Shown here: positions 24,998-34,310 of the stretch, piece by piece
Numbering within the stretch: the stretch's first letter is position 1
Layout: every line of letters begins with the position of its first letter
DNA from: Pseudomonas viridiflava
Lineage (GTDB): Bacteria > Pseudomonadota > Gammaproteobacteria > Pseudomonadales > Pseudomonadaceae
Direction of reading: 5' to 3'
Length of the DNA stretch: 64,000 nucleotides
NCBI RefSeq assembly: GCF_900582625.1
Contig: NZ_UTIQ01000001.1
Coordinates: 1,054,001-1,118,000 of the forward strand
The notes under the pieces: generated by a model
What the model was told of the DNA's origin: nothing
What the model saw: only the letters and a program-made list of their open reading frames with translations
Database searches by the model: none
Translations under genes and position numbers: made by a program

Positions 24998-27215
24998 TCG
25001 GGAATTCCCGAATGCGCTTGCCGGTGGCGTGATACACGGCGTTGGCAATCGCCGCGCCGACGCCCACCAGGCCAATTTCACCCACGCCTTTTGAGCCCAG
25101 GGCGTTGACGATGGTGTCGGGCTCGTCGACAAAAATCACATCGATGTCGCCCATGTCGGCATGCACCGGCACGTGGTATTCGGCCAGGTTGTGGTTCATG
25201 TAGCGGCCGAGGTTGTGGTCGATTTGCGTCTCTTCCTGCAGGGCCATGCCAATGCCCCACACCACGCCGCCGAGAATCTGGCTGCGGGCGGTTTTCGGAT
25301 TCACCACGCGCCCGGCGGCAATGGCGCTGACCACACGGCTGACGCGCACTTTGCCCAGCGCTTCGTCGACGCGCACTTCCACAAACACCGCCGAATGCGT
25401 GGCGGTGGCGTAGGGGTCGCGTTTCTCTTGGTCCGGTTCAGCGTCGACGTGGGCCTCGATATGCCCGCTGCCGCTGCCGCGAACGATTTCGCCCAAGACC
25501 ACCTGCTTGCTCGGGTCCGCTTTCAGACGCAACGCGCCATCGACGAACTCCACCTGCTCGCGAGTGGCCTCAGCGAAGGGCGAATCGTCGAGCTGTTGCG
25601 CCGCTTCCAGCAGTTGTTTTTGCAAGGCGCTACAGGCTTGCTGCACAGCGCTGCCGACCGAGGAAATGGTGAACGAGCCGCCTTGCAGCGGCGACGTCGG
25701 CAGGCTGGAGTCGCCGATCAGCACCGCCACGTCATCGGTGTCCAGCCCCATGGCGGCGGCTGCAATTTGCGTGAGCGCGGTGTAGGTGCCGGTGCCGATG
25801 TCCGTCACGGCGCTGCTGACGTGCAGGCGCCCGTGAACGTCGAGAACGACGCGGGCACTGGCTTTCTGTTGCATGGCTTCCCACACGCCCGTGGCCACGC
25901 CCCAGCCGAGCAAGTCGTTGCCGTCGCGCATGCTGCGCGGCTCGGGCGAACGTCTGGCCCAGCCGAAGCGTTCGGCACCTTCGCTGTAGCACTCACGCAG
26001 CGCCTTGCTTGAGTAGGGTTTGTCTTCGTTCTGGTTACGGTCGCTGTAGTTTTCGATGCGCAGCTTCAGCGGGCAGACGTTGGCGGCGTAGGCCAATTCG
26101 TCGATAGCGCATTCCAGTGCCAACACGCCCGTGGCGGCGCCCGGTGCGCGCATGTCCAACGGCGTATACACATCCAGCGGCACCAAGTGGTAGTCGAGCG
26201 CCACGTTATCGCAGTGATAAAGCATGCCGGACCACTCGACCAAGTGCTCGGTGAAGTCCTCAAAACTGGCGGTTTGCGCAATCGCTTCATGGCGAATGGC
26301 TTGCAGCTTGCCGTTGGCATCGGCGCCCAGACTCAAGCGTTGGATGGTGCGCGGCCGGTAGCCAAAGGTGAACATTTGCTGGCGAGTCAGGGCCACACGC
26401 ACTGAGCGTTTGAGCTTCAGCGCGGCCATCACTGCCAAGGTCAATTGGTATTGCGGACGCAGGCCGGAACCAAAGGCGCCGCCCACGTAATGCGCCACCA
26501 CCCGCACGCTGCCCGGCTCCAGGCCGAACACTTGCTCGACAAAGGTGCGGCAGTTCTGCGTGCCTTGGGTTTTGTCGTAAATCAGCAGGCCACCGTCGGG
26601 CTGCACCACAACGGTGGAGGCGTGAGGCTCCATGGGGTTGTGGTGCTCGATCGGCGTTTCGTATTCCACGTCGACGCGGGCGGTGGAGCGCGCCAGCGCC
26701 GCGTCGACATCGCCGCGCGGTTCGGGCAACTCGGCGGGGGCTTTGTGGCTGTTGCCCAACTGCTCGCGCAGATCGGTGTGATGGGGCTCGCTGCGGTATT
26801 CAACGTGCACCTGGGCGGCGGCCATGCGCGCCTGTTCCAGCGTCTTCGCCACCACCAGCGCCACCGGCTGGCCGCTGTAGAGAATGCGGTCGTTGTAGAA
26901 CGGACGGAACGGCGAGCCGTCGCCCGCATCGGCGTCCATATACGCTTCGTCGTAGCTGGCCAATTCGGGCCGATTCAGGTGGCTGAGCACCAGCAACACG
27001 CCAGGCAATGCCAAGGCGGCGCGGGCATCGATATCGACGATACGGCCATGGGCGATGGGGCTGGAAACGACCCAGCCGTACGTCAACTCGGCGGTGTGAA
27101 AATCCGCTGCGTAGCGCGCTTCGCCGGTGACTTTGGCGTAGCCGTCGACGCGGTCCAGTGGCACGCCCATGGGCGCTTCCAGCGGCGTGTGAAGGGCTGT
27201 AACGGTGGCGCTCAT
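24975..27215 (-). CDS. Aldehyde oxidoreductase, molybdopterin-binding subunit (PaoC-like)
   Basis: A 746-residue molybdenum hydroxylase large subunit. It starts with PLDRVDGYAKVTGEARYAAD, the usual first domain, and contains the GGAFGSGLRPQYQ substrate/cofactor region. Near the C-terminus it has GSKGVGEIGLVGVG, which carries the catalytic glutamate. Length and gene order (Fe-S, FAD, Mo subunits) match E. coli PaoABC, which detoxifies aromatic aldehydes, more than xanthine dehydrogenase. No PaoD/XdhC-type maturation gene is adjacent. It starts with a 4-base overlap with the FAD subunit gene. Confidence 0.85.
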   Translation of the reverse strand: MSATVTALHTPLEAPMGVPLDRVDGYAKVTGEARYAADFHTAELTYGWVVSSPIAHGRIVDIDARAALALPGVLLVLSHLNRPELASYDEAYMDADAGDGSPFRPFYNDRILYSGQPVALVVAKTLEQARMAAAQVHVEYRSEPHHTDLREQLGNSHKAPAELPEPRGDVDAALARSTARVDVEYETPIEHHNPMEPHASTVVVQPDGGLLIYDKTQGTQNCRTFVEQVFGLEPGSVRVVAHYVGGAFGSGLRPQYQLTLAVMAALKLKRSVRVALTRQQMFTFGYRPRTIQRLSLGADANGKLQAIRHEAIAQTASFEDFTEHLVEWSGMLYHCDNVALDYHLVPLDVYTPLDMRAPGAATGVLALECAIDELAYAANVCPLKLRIENYSDRNQNEDKPYSSKALRECYSEGAERFGWARRSPEPRSMRDGNDLLGWGVATGVWEAMQQKASARVVLDVHGRLHVSSAVTDIGTGTYTALTQIAAAAMGLDTDDVAVLIGDSSLPTSPLQGGSFTISSVGSAVQQACSALQKQLLEAAQQLDDSPFAEATREQVEFVDGALRLKADPSKQVVLGEIVRGSGSGHIEAHVDAEPDQEKRDPYATATHSAVFVEVRVDEALGKVRVSRVVSAIAAGRVVNPKTARSQILGGVVWGIGMALQEETQIDHNLGRYMNHNLAEYHVPVHADMGDIDVIFVDEPDTIVNALGSKGVGEIGLVGVGAAIANAVYHATGKRIREFPITVEKVL

Positions 27216-28201
27216 GGGGCCTCCCCTGCTTTCGCGGCATCGTTGAGGGCACGCACCACAGCCTGGCGCGCCAGTTCAATTTTGAACGTGTTGCGGCCCA
27301 GGCCGTTGGCACCGTCGAGGAGCAAATCGGCGGCCAGGCGGAAATTCGCGGGCGTCGCCGGTTTGCCCACCAGCGCCGCTTCGGCGTCCGGGTTGCGCCA
27401 CGGTTTGTGCGCCACGCCACCCAGGGCAATACGCGCGTCGCGGATCACATGGCCGTCGATATCCAGCGCCGCCGCCACCGACACCAAGGCGAAGGCATAC
27501 GACTCACGGTCGCGCACTTTCAGGTAGTGGCTGTGGGCGGCATACCCGGCGGCGGGCAGTTCGATGGCGGTAATCAGCTCGTCATGGGCCAGCACGTTGT
27601 CGCGCTGCGGCTCATCGCCTGGCAGGCGATGAAAATCCGCGAACGCAATCACCCGCGCGCCTTGCGGCCCGGCCACATGCACCTTGGCCTGCAAGGCGGC
27701 GAGGGCCACGCACATGTCCGAAGGATGGGTCGCCACGCAGTGTTCACTGGCGCCCAGAATGGCGTGGTTACGGTTCAAGCCCTTTAGCGCGCTGCAACCG
27801 GAACCCGGCTCGCGCTTATTGCATGGCGTGGCGGTGTCGTAGAAATACAGGCAGCGCGTGCGTTGCAGCAGGTTGCCGCCGGTGGTGGCCATGTTGCGCA
27901 GCTGCGGTGAAGCGCCGGCCAGAATCGCCTGCGCCAGCAACGGGTAATCGCGCTCCACGCGAGGGTGCCAGGCGAGGTCGCTGTTGCTGACCAAGGCGCC
28001 GATCAGCAGGCCGCCGTCCACCGTATCGGTGACTTCGTGCAGCGGCAGGCCGGTGATATCGATCAAGCGTTGGGGACGCTCGACGTTCTCTTTCATCAAG
28101 TCGAGCAGATTGGTGCCACCGGCAATAAAGCGCGCATGTGGCCCGGCCAACCGCAGGGCTTCATCCAGCGCCGTGGGCCGCGCATAAGCAAAGGGACTCA
28201 T
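27212..28201 (-). CDS. Aldehyde oxidoreductase, FAD-binding subunit (PaoB-like)
   Basis: A 329-residue subunit of the CO dehydrogenase flavoprotein fold. FAD-binding stretches are ARFIAGGTNLLDLMKENVERP and MATTGGNLLQRTRC. Cysteines in RTRCLYF, ATPCNK, GSGCSA and SEHCVA match the extra [4Fe-4S] cluster known from PaoB, which is absent from most relatives. This is the best evidence for the Pao rather than the xanthine dehydrogenase group. It overlaps both neighbours by 4 bases. Confidence 0.85.
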   Translation of the reverse strand: MSPFAYARPTALDEALRLAGPHARFIAGGTNLLDLMKENVERPQRLIDITGLPLHEVTDTVDGGLLIGALVSNSDLAWHPRVERDYPLLAQAILAGASPQLRNMATTGGNLLQRTRCLYFYDTATPCNKREPGSGCSALKGLNRNHAILGASEHCVATHPSDMCVALAALQAKVHVAGPQGARVIAFADFHRLPGDEPQRDNVLAHDELITAIELPAAGYAAHSHYLKVRDRESYAFALVSVAAALDIDGHVIRDARIALGGVAHKPWRNPDAEAALVGKPATPANFRLAADLLLDGANGLGRNTFKIELARQAVVRALNDAAKAGEAP

Positions 28202-28770
28202 GCCGCGTCCCCCTTCTTGATCAGCGCCGGCGCGCTGGTTTGCAGCTCACCGCGACACACCGGCAACGCCTCTTCGATGGCCGCCAAAATGTTGTTGTAA
28301 GCGCCGCAACGGCACAGGTTGCCGCTCATTTGCTCGCGAATTTCGTCGCTGCTGTGGGCGCGGTTTTCACCGGCCATCGCCAACGCCGAGCAGATTTGCC
28401 CCGGCGTACAAAAGCCGCATTGAAAGGCATCGTGCTTGATAAACGCGCGCTGCAACGGATGCAGCTCTTCGCCGTTGGCCACGCCTTCGATGGTCGTCAG
28501 TTCCGCGCCATCGTGCATCACCGCCAGGGTCAGGCAGCTGTTGATACGCTTGCCATCGAGCAACACCGTGCACGCACCACATTGGCCATGGTCGCAGCCT
28601 TTCTTGGTGCCAGTGAGTTGCAGTTGCTCACGCAGCATGTCCAACAGCGTGGTCCAGGCCGGTACCTGAACCCGGCGCTGCTCGCCATTGATGGTGAAAC
28701 GCAGGGTGTGCAGCGCGAACAGATCGTCGCGCTCATTTTCCAGGCCTTCGCCAGTCAGAGTCGTACTCAT
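28198..28770 (-). CDS. Aldehyde oxidoreductase, [2Fe-2S] subunit (PaoA-like)
   Basis: A 190-residue protein with two [2Fe-2S] clusters. The plant-ferredoxin-type cluster is bound by KKGCDHGQCGACTVLLDG plus a later cysteine, and the second by QCGFCTPGQ and GNLCRCGAY. E. coli PaoA has a long Tat signal peptide. Here the N-terminus (MSTTLTGEGLENERDD) is polar, so the complex is predicted to stay in the cytoplasm. First gene of the operon. Confidence 0.87.
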   Translation of the reverse strand: MSTTLTGEGLENERDDLFALHTLRFTINGEQRRVQVPAWTTLLDMLREQLQLTGTKKGCDHGQCGACTVLLDGKRINSCLTLAVMHDGAELTTIEGVANGEELHPLQRAFIKHDAFQCGFCTPGQICSALAMAGENRAHSSDEIREQMSGNLCRCGAYNNILAAIEEALPVCRGELQTSAPALIKKGDAA

Positions 28771-28895
28771 AGAAGCCTCACGGTAATCGGCGGGCCGCGC
28801 AGGGGCGGCGGCGCAGTTGGCTGCGTCTATGGGGTACGACTGCTCCCTTTGGAAGGGGGTTCAGGGTTTATGCCAAGCGGTGGCTGCCTCTTCGA

Positions 28896-30560
28896 TCACC
28901 GTGCCCCAGCAGGCCGTTGCTCGCATTTGAGGCCCCATTCGCCCACCTTCTGTTGGCAAGATTGACCAGCACCCAGCTGCTGAGCCGTTGAGAACTGCAC
29001 GTTGCGTATCGCCACAAAGCAAACGATCAGAACCGCCACCAGCGCCCAGCCAAATGTGGCTTTGCGCCGCTGCCAAAAGTCCCGCAGCGCGTCCATGCGG
29101 CCACTGGTGGGCTCATTGCTGCGCAGGTTTTGCAGCGCGTACGCCACGGCTCCCAACCCCACCGCGCTGCCGAAGAGCGGAGCGTAGGGGCCCAAACCGC
29201 TGGCCCAACCGCCGTATACGGCACCGAGCAACGCGCAAGGCACACCGTGGCGCAGTAGCAGAAAACCGGCCCCGTCATTCGCCACGAAGCGAGGCAACAG
29301 GCGCGCGCTGATCCAGGCGTCTGCGCCCGCGAAGTGGCGCGCGATGCGGTCCACACCTCGGCCCACCCATCGGACCAGCAGCATCGTGATAACCCCGGCG
29401 CCAACCGTGGCCACCGCCTTGGCGCCGAGATCGTCCGGCAGTGGCGCGCCGCCCATGATCTTGACCCACCCAGGCGCGGCGGTGGCCAGCATCACCAGCA
29501 GCATCAACCACAGGTTCAGCCAAACCCCTTCGGCGCGTGCCAACCATTTGCGCCAGTTTTGAATACCCTGCTCACGCAGTGCCGGGACCAGCTCCGGGAC
29601 CTCATGGCGCATCTCGAACTCCAGAGTTGCGCAGGCCTCCCAGACATCCGGCGCCACCGCATCGCTCAGACGCCGCCCTTCGCTGGCGCTCATGTCTTTG
29701 AACAGCAGCCATGCCGCCTGCTCCTCGTGGCGCACCGGCCAGGTCATGGCCAGTTGCTTGCGCAGTCGTCGCAGCACCGCCTGTTTGGCCAAGTAGTGGT
29801 GCAAGTGGGTCAGTGCCCAATGTTGGCGGTACTCGCGGGCTTGTTTGTCGTCGATGCCCAGCAAATCAAACAAACGCTCGACCATCGCAGGGGTGCGGTT
29901 TTCGTCGCTGGCCAACCACTCCAGCAGCGCCTCGCGGGCCTGCGCCTGGCGGTCCACGCTTTCCAGCCAGGGGCTGCGCAACAGGGCGGTCAGCCCGTCG
30001 AATGCGCGGCTTTCCTGCCCCTCTGCCAACCACTGGGCGAGTTCAGCGATTCGCGCGTTCAGCAGTTGCGCGGCCAATTGCTCGGTCTGTTTGTGGGCCA
30101 GCGCTGACGACTGCCACGGCGTTAACCAGCGCAGCGCGTCCACCGCCCACTGCACGCACGCAATGGCGTCATTCCCAGCAGCCAGACAGTGGGTCAGCAA
30201 ACGTGCTTCAAACATTGGCTGACAGTCGCGCTCACGTGCCTGGAGCAGGTGAGCGTCGAGTTGCGCCACGCTCAGCTCGGCGAAAATCTCGTTCAGCCAG
30301 GGGTGGTGATCGGACCAGGCAGCAGGTTCCGACGGCGCTTGCACCGCTTCAATTTCCAACGCGACGACCTGCAACGACGCGTGCATATCCGACCGGCGAG
30401 CCTGTTGCAGCGCGGCTTCATAAGCCTCGCGCAGACACTGAAAAGCCTGCGGGTCGTCGTCCGGGCGGGTGACTTTGAGCAATTGGGCATAACGACGTTT
30501 GATGGTGCCGCTATCACTCTCATCGCTTAAGCCCAGCACCTGCCAGCAACTCTGGTTCAT
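28896..30560 (-). CDS. J-domain protein of the HscC system (DjlB/DjlC-like), copy 1
   Basis: A 554-residue protein. The first 65 residues form a J-like domain (CWQVLGLSDESDSGTIKRRYAQLLKV) in which the usual HPD is RPD (VTRPDDDPQAF). A long helical middle, rich in W and L, follows. The last 220 residues hold three or four hydrophobic helices, predicting a membrane-anchored co-chaperone. It is a paralogue of the protein at 32301-33872, and its ATG overlaps the hscC stop (ATGA). In E. coli, hscC is also linked to two J-proteins. Confidence 0.8.
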   Translation of the reverse strand: MNQSCWQVLGLSDESDSGTIKRRYAQLLKVTRPDDDPQAFQCLREAYEAALQQARRSDMHASLQVVALEIEAVQAPSEPAAWSDHHPWLNEIFAELSVAQLDAHLLQARERDCQPMFEARLLTHCLAAGNDAIACVQWAVDALRWLTPWQSSALAHKQTEQLAAQLLNARIAELAQWLAEGQESRAFDGLTALLRSPWLESVDRQAQAREALLEWLASDENRTPAMVERLFDLLGIDDKQAREYRQHWALTHLHHYLAKQAVLRRLRKQLAMTWPVRHEEQAAWLLFKDMSASEGRRLSDAVAPDVWEACATLEFEMRHEVPELVPALREQGIQNWRKWLARAEGVWLNLWLMLLVMLATAAPGWVKIMGGAPLPDDLGAKAVATVGAGVITMLLVRWVGRGVDRIARHFAGADAWISARLLPRFVANDGAGFLLLRHGVPCALLGAVYGGWASGLGPYAPLFGSAVGLGAVAYALQNLRSNEPTSGRMDALRDFWQRRKATFGWALVAVLIVCFVAIRNVQFSTAQQLGAGQSCQQKVGEWGLKCEQRPAGAR

Positions 30561-32260
30561 AGCCCGTTAAACCCTTTTTCCAATGCTTCCAGGCGTTGGC
30601 CAATTTCCACGCGACCGACGCGTATCTGCCGTTCGTCCTGAGTTTCAAGCAGTTGCTGAAACTGCTGCGCCAAGGTGCCGACGTATTGGCGCTGCTCCCC
30701 GAGGCTTTCCTGGTACAAGCGCTCGAGCCGCGCCACCAACACGCTGTTGACCTGTTGTTCGCGTGGATGAATTTTCAGGTCTTGCAGCTGCTTCAGGCGC
30801 TCGGCAATTTCATCGGCTGTCATCGCGCCCGGACTGTTTTCGATCACCAGGCTGTGGCTTTCCTGGGTGAGCGCAATGGTCACGAAGGCTTCCAGCAGGC
30901 CGTTGATGTCGTAGGTAAACCGCACGTCGAGGTCGAGCAGGCTGTCGGTTTGCGGCGGCACCTCGATCTGCAGCTCGCCAAGGAAAATGTTGTCTTTCAC
31001 CAGACGGCTCTCGCCCTGAAATACTTTGACGTGCACCTGACGCTGCTGGGGATGGGTGGTGTGCACCCGCTCCACGCGGCTGACCGGCACCACGCTGTTG
31101 CGCTCGATGATGGGCAGGTAATGGCCGTGCTCATTGCCCACCGCACTTTGGTTCGTCACTTCGATGCCCAAGCTGTAAGGGCACACATCGGTCAACACCA
31201 CTTCCTCCAGCGCCGCGTGCCGCGCTTTGAGCGCTGCCTGCACAGCCGCGCCCAACGCCACTACTTCATCAGGATTGAGGTGCATGGAAGGAATTCGCCC
31301 AAACAGGCCGGCGGTCAATTTGCGCAGCAGTGGCATGCGGGTGGTGCCGCCCACCAACAGCACTTCGTCGAGATCGGCCGCACGAATGCTGGCATCACGC
31401 AGCGCTCGCTCGATGGGCGCACGCAAACGATCGAGCAGCGGCATGGCCGCTTCGTGCAAGTGCTCGGCGGTGAACGGCTCGGACCATTGCTGATCGTTCA
31501 AGCGCAGGCTAAATACGCTCTCTTCGCGGCTGCCCAGCTCATGACGAACGCGTTGCGCTTCGCGGCGCAAACGGTTGCGGATAGCGGGCTGGTTGGCGTC
31601 CGGAAAGCCCGGCGTCTTGCCTTGCAGTTTCACGAAGCGCTGCACCAGCACATCGTCGAAATCTTCACCGCCGAGGAAGTTATCGCCGGCGCTGGCGCGC
31701 ACTTCCATGACGCCGTCGAACAGTTCAAGAATCGACACATCGAACGTGCCGCCGCCCAGATCGAAGACCAGAAACGAGCTTTCTTCCTTACGGTGCAGGC
31801 CATAAGAAAGCGCGGCGGCGGTGGGTTCGTTGATGAGTTTTTCCACCGTAAGCCCGGCCAGCTCGCCCGCCGTGCGCGTGGCTTTGCGCTGAGCGTCGCT
31901 GAAATAGGCCGGCACGCTGATCACCGCCTCTGTTACCGGCTCGCCGTAGGCGCGCTCCACGTCCGCCATCAGGCTTTTGAGCACCAGCGCGGAGAGCTCT
32001 TCCGGGCGGAAGGTGCGCTTTCCCAACTGAATGTCGCGCTTGCTGCCCATGTAGCGTTTGAACAACGACGTGGTGAGGTGCGGGTGGGTTTGCAGGCGTT
32101 CGCGCGCCACTTCGCCAACCAGAACCTGGCCGAGGTCATCGAGCCCGACCACGCTGGGCGTTAGAAAACCACCGAGGGCATTGGCAACCAGGCAGGGTTT
32201 ATCGTCCTGCCAAACCGCGACGAGACTGTTGGTGGTGCCTAAATCGATGCCGACAATCAT
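30557..32260 (-). CDS. hscC: Hsp70-family chaperone HscC
   Basis: A 567-residue Hsp70. The ATPase domain is complete: VGIDLGTTNSLVAVW, VPAYFSDAQRKATRTAGELAGL, INEPTAAALSYG, FDLGGGTFDVSIL and LLVGGTTRMP. The substrate domain is shorter than in DnaK and lacks the long acidic tail, which fits HscC. I chose the ATG at 32260, 10 bases after AAGGAG; the frame extends 21 bases further up. It lies between two membrane-linked J-proteins, its likely dedicated partners. Confidence 0.88.
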   Translation of the reverse strand: MIVGIDLGTTNSLVAVWQDDKPCLVANALGGFLTPSVVGLDDLGQVLVGEVARERLQTHPHLTTSLFKRYMGSKRDIQLGKRTFRPEELSALVLKSLMADVERAYGEPVTEAVISVPAYFSDAQRKATRTAGELAGLTVEKLINEPTAAALSYGLHRKEESSFLVFDLGGGTFDVSILELFDGVMEVRASAGDNFLGGEDFDDVLVQRFVKLQGKTPGFPDANQPAIRNRLRREAQRVRHELGSREESVFSLRLNDQQWSEPFTAEHLHEAAMPLLDRLRAPIERALRDASIRAADLDEVLLVGGTTRMPLLRKLTAGLFGRIPSMHLNPDEVVALGAAVQAALKARHAALEEVVLTDVCPYSLGIEVTNQSAVGNEHGHYLPIIERNSVVPVSRVERVHTTHPQQRQVHVKVFQGESRLVKDNIFLGELQIEVPPQTDSLLDLDVRFTYDINGLLEAFVTIALTQESHSLVIENSPGAMTADEIAERLKQLQDLKIHPREQQVNSVLVARLERLYQESLGEQRQYVGTLAQQFQQLLETQDERQIRVGRVEIGQRLEALEKGFNGL

Positions 32261-32300
32261 GCTGACGCCGCTCCTTGCCAAAACGAGAAAGTAAAAATGA

Positions 32301-33872
32301 TTAACGCGGTGTGCTGAACCACAGCATCCAGCCCAAGCCCAGCAAGCCGCCTATCCACATGGCGTGCGCGAGCAGTCCTTCGAGGTTGGCGTTCAGCCAT
32401 AGGCTCAGACGGGGCGCACGCAGGCCGGGACGAAAAAACTGCAACAGCGAATAGGCCCCCGCGAGCCCACTCGCCAGCAGCCCGAAAGCAAACACCAGCA
32501 AGGGCGACAGATCCGTGGTGCTGGCCAGCAGAGCGCCGACCACCACCCCGAGCCCGATGCAGGGCACGCCGTTGCGTAACGGCAGCAGGCCTGCACCGCG
32601 ACAGAAAACAGCGGCCGGCATACACAACCTGCCGAGCGCAAAGTCGACGACGGTCAATCGCCGCGCCAGCCAACTCCATGTGCGATGCACGCCGCTAAGC
32701 AGCAAGGCCGCGAACGCACCATTTACGCAGCTTTGGATGACCACCCAGGCCGGGGCGCCGGGCGTCTGGCCACGCACCCCCGACAATGAATGCGGCAGGC
32801 TGTGGATCAGGGCGAAGGTCGCGATGCACAACACCACCAGCCAGGCATAAGCGCCCGGCCACCGTTGGCCGGCGCGGTAGCGTTGCCAATCAAACGGCTC
32901 GGCATCGCCGTCAGGATCGGCAGACGGCCACAGGTGCTTCGGCTGGCTGTTGGCGATGCGCTGCATTTGCTCGCAGGCGGCCCAGTCAAGCTTGATGAAA
33001 TCATCAGCCAAGCGTCGCCGCTGGGCAGCGCCGAGCGGTTTGAACAGCATCCAGGCCGCCGATTCCTCAGTGTTACGCGGTTCTTTTACGGCCAATAGCC
33101 GGTTGATTTTCCTGCTGAACCAACGCTCGTCCTGACGCTTGAGCAGAACGTCGCGCTGCCAATGGGCAATCGGCATCCGTTCAGTGTTCTCACCCCAGCC
33201 GAACAACTTCGCGGTCTTCAGAAAAAAGTCGAGCGTGACGGCGTCGTTTTCCACCTGCCAGTTCACCAGCGCCTGCGAATAGCTAAGCGTGTGATCCACC
33301 GACTGCATCCAGGGCTGGGCATAGAACCGCTGCACGCAGGCAATGGCCTGTGCCCAGTCATCGGCGTCCACCCAACCGTTCAACTCAGCCCAATGCTGGC
33401 GCAACAGGTGCTGCGCCAGCATGTCGAGCTGCGCCTGGGGCAGATCTGCGGTTTGCCAAGGCGTCAGCCATTGCAGGTGGGTGAGCGCCCACGCCGTCCA
33501 GGCCGGCGCCTCAGGGCGTGGCGAAACACAGTGCGCGAGTAACGCGCGCTCGAACAAGGCCTGGCCGCCATGGGTGCGGGCGGTGTGCAGGGCGTTATCG
33601 AGGGCATCGAGCGTGAGGGTAGCCATCAGCGCGTGCAGCCATTGTGCATCCGCGCCTGGCGACGGCGAGGTCGGTGGCGTATCGGCCTGAACCGGCGCAT
33701 CGCCTTTCTCAAGACGCGCCATGAACAGTGCGTGGTCGTACGCTTCACGCAGGCGTTGAAAGCCTACGGGGTCAGCATCCGGGCGGAACACTTTGACCAG
33801 CTCGGCATAGCGACGCTTGATCGCACGCGCATCACTTTGAGCGTCGAGGCCGAGCACTTCCCAGCAGCTCAC
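32301..33872 (-). CDS. J-domain protein of the HscC system (DjlB/DjlC-like), copy 2
   Basis: A 523-residue paralogue of the protein at 28896-30560 with the same plan: an N-terminal J-like domain (CWEVLGLDAQSDARAIKRRYAELVKV), RPD in place of HPD (FRPDADPVGF), a helical middle, and a C-terminal membrane region of several helices. I propose the GTG at 33872, which matches the N-terminus of the sister protein; the frame is open for 26 more codons upstream. It lies 40 bases before hscC and is probably its first co-transcribed partner. Confidence 0.78.
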   Translation of the reverse strand: MSCWEVLGLDAQSDARAIKRRYAELVKVFRPDADPVGFQRLREAYDHALFMARLEKGDAPVQADTPPTSPSPGADAQWLHALMATLTLDALDNALHTARTHGGQALFERALLAHCVSPRPEAPAWTAWALTHLQWLTPWQTADLPQAQLDMLAQHLLRQHWAELNGWVDADDWAQAIACVQRFYAQPWMQSVDHTLSYSQALVNWQVENDAVTLDFFLKTAKLFGWGENTERMPIAHWQRDVLLKRQDERWFSRKINRLLAVKEPRNTEESAAWMLFKPLGAAQRRRLADDFIKLDWAACEQMQRIANSQPKHLWPSADPDGDAEPFDWQRYRAGQRWPGAYAWLVVLCIATFALIHSLPHSLSGVRGQTPGAPAWVVIQSCVNGAFAALLLSGVHRTWSWLARRLTVVDFALGRLCMPAAVFCRGAGLLPLRNGVPCIGLGVVVGALLASTTDLSPLLVFAFGLLASGLAGAYSLLQFFRPGLRAPRLSLWLNANLEGLLAHAMWIGGLLGLGWMLWFSTPR

Positions 33873-34310
33873 GGTGCGGTTTTCCAGCGATGCGGCGCGG
33901 CGAAAACAGAAACGGCGGGGACGAACATGGCAGGCCTGCGCTCCTTGCAATGGCGGGGACTGGCGAAGACCTCCGTCTTCGGGCGCGCATTAGAACCAGC
34001 GCCGAGGACAACGTAAAGCGCGAGCCGGCGAAAGGCCATACGTTGCGACAAATAGCATCGCTTGCGCACCTTTCATCGGCAAAAAGCCGGTACTGGCCAA
34101 GCGCCGCTCGACGCTCGCATGCGCCCGCCGTTGCGGCGCTTCGCTGGGGGGCGGACAACGCTGGCACAGCCCCCGCCAGCCTGGCCAGGCCGTGCTTGAC
34201 GCTTCGCCGCGGAATCATTGAAGCCAATTGCAGTCGGAACTTTGTCCCGCCAACTCGCTTAGCTCGCTTAGCAATTTCGTTGGCAACCCGATTACAGCGA
34301 GGAGCCCTCA
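33873..34310. other. 438-base divergent gap before opgG
   Basis: Separates the J-protein gene from opgG. A reading frame spans it but has no start signal, a low-complexity Arg/Ala composition and no recognisable product. A short direct repeat (CTCGCTTAG twice) lies near 34255-34270. No promoter could be assigned with confidence. Confidence 0.6.
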
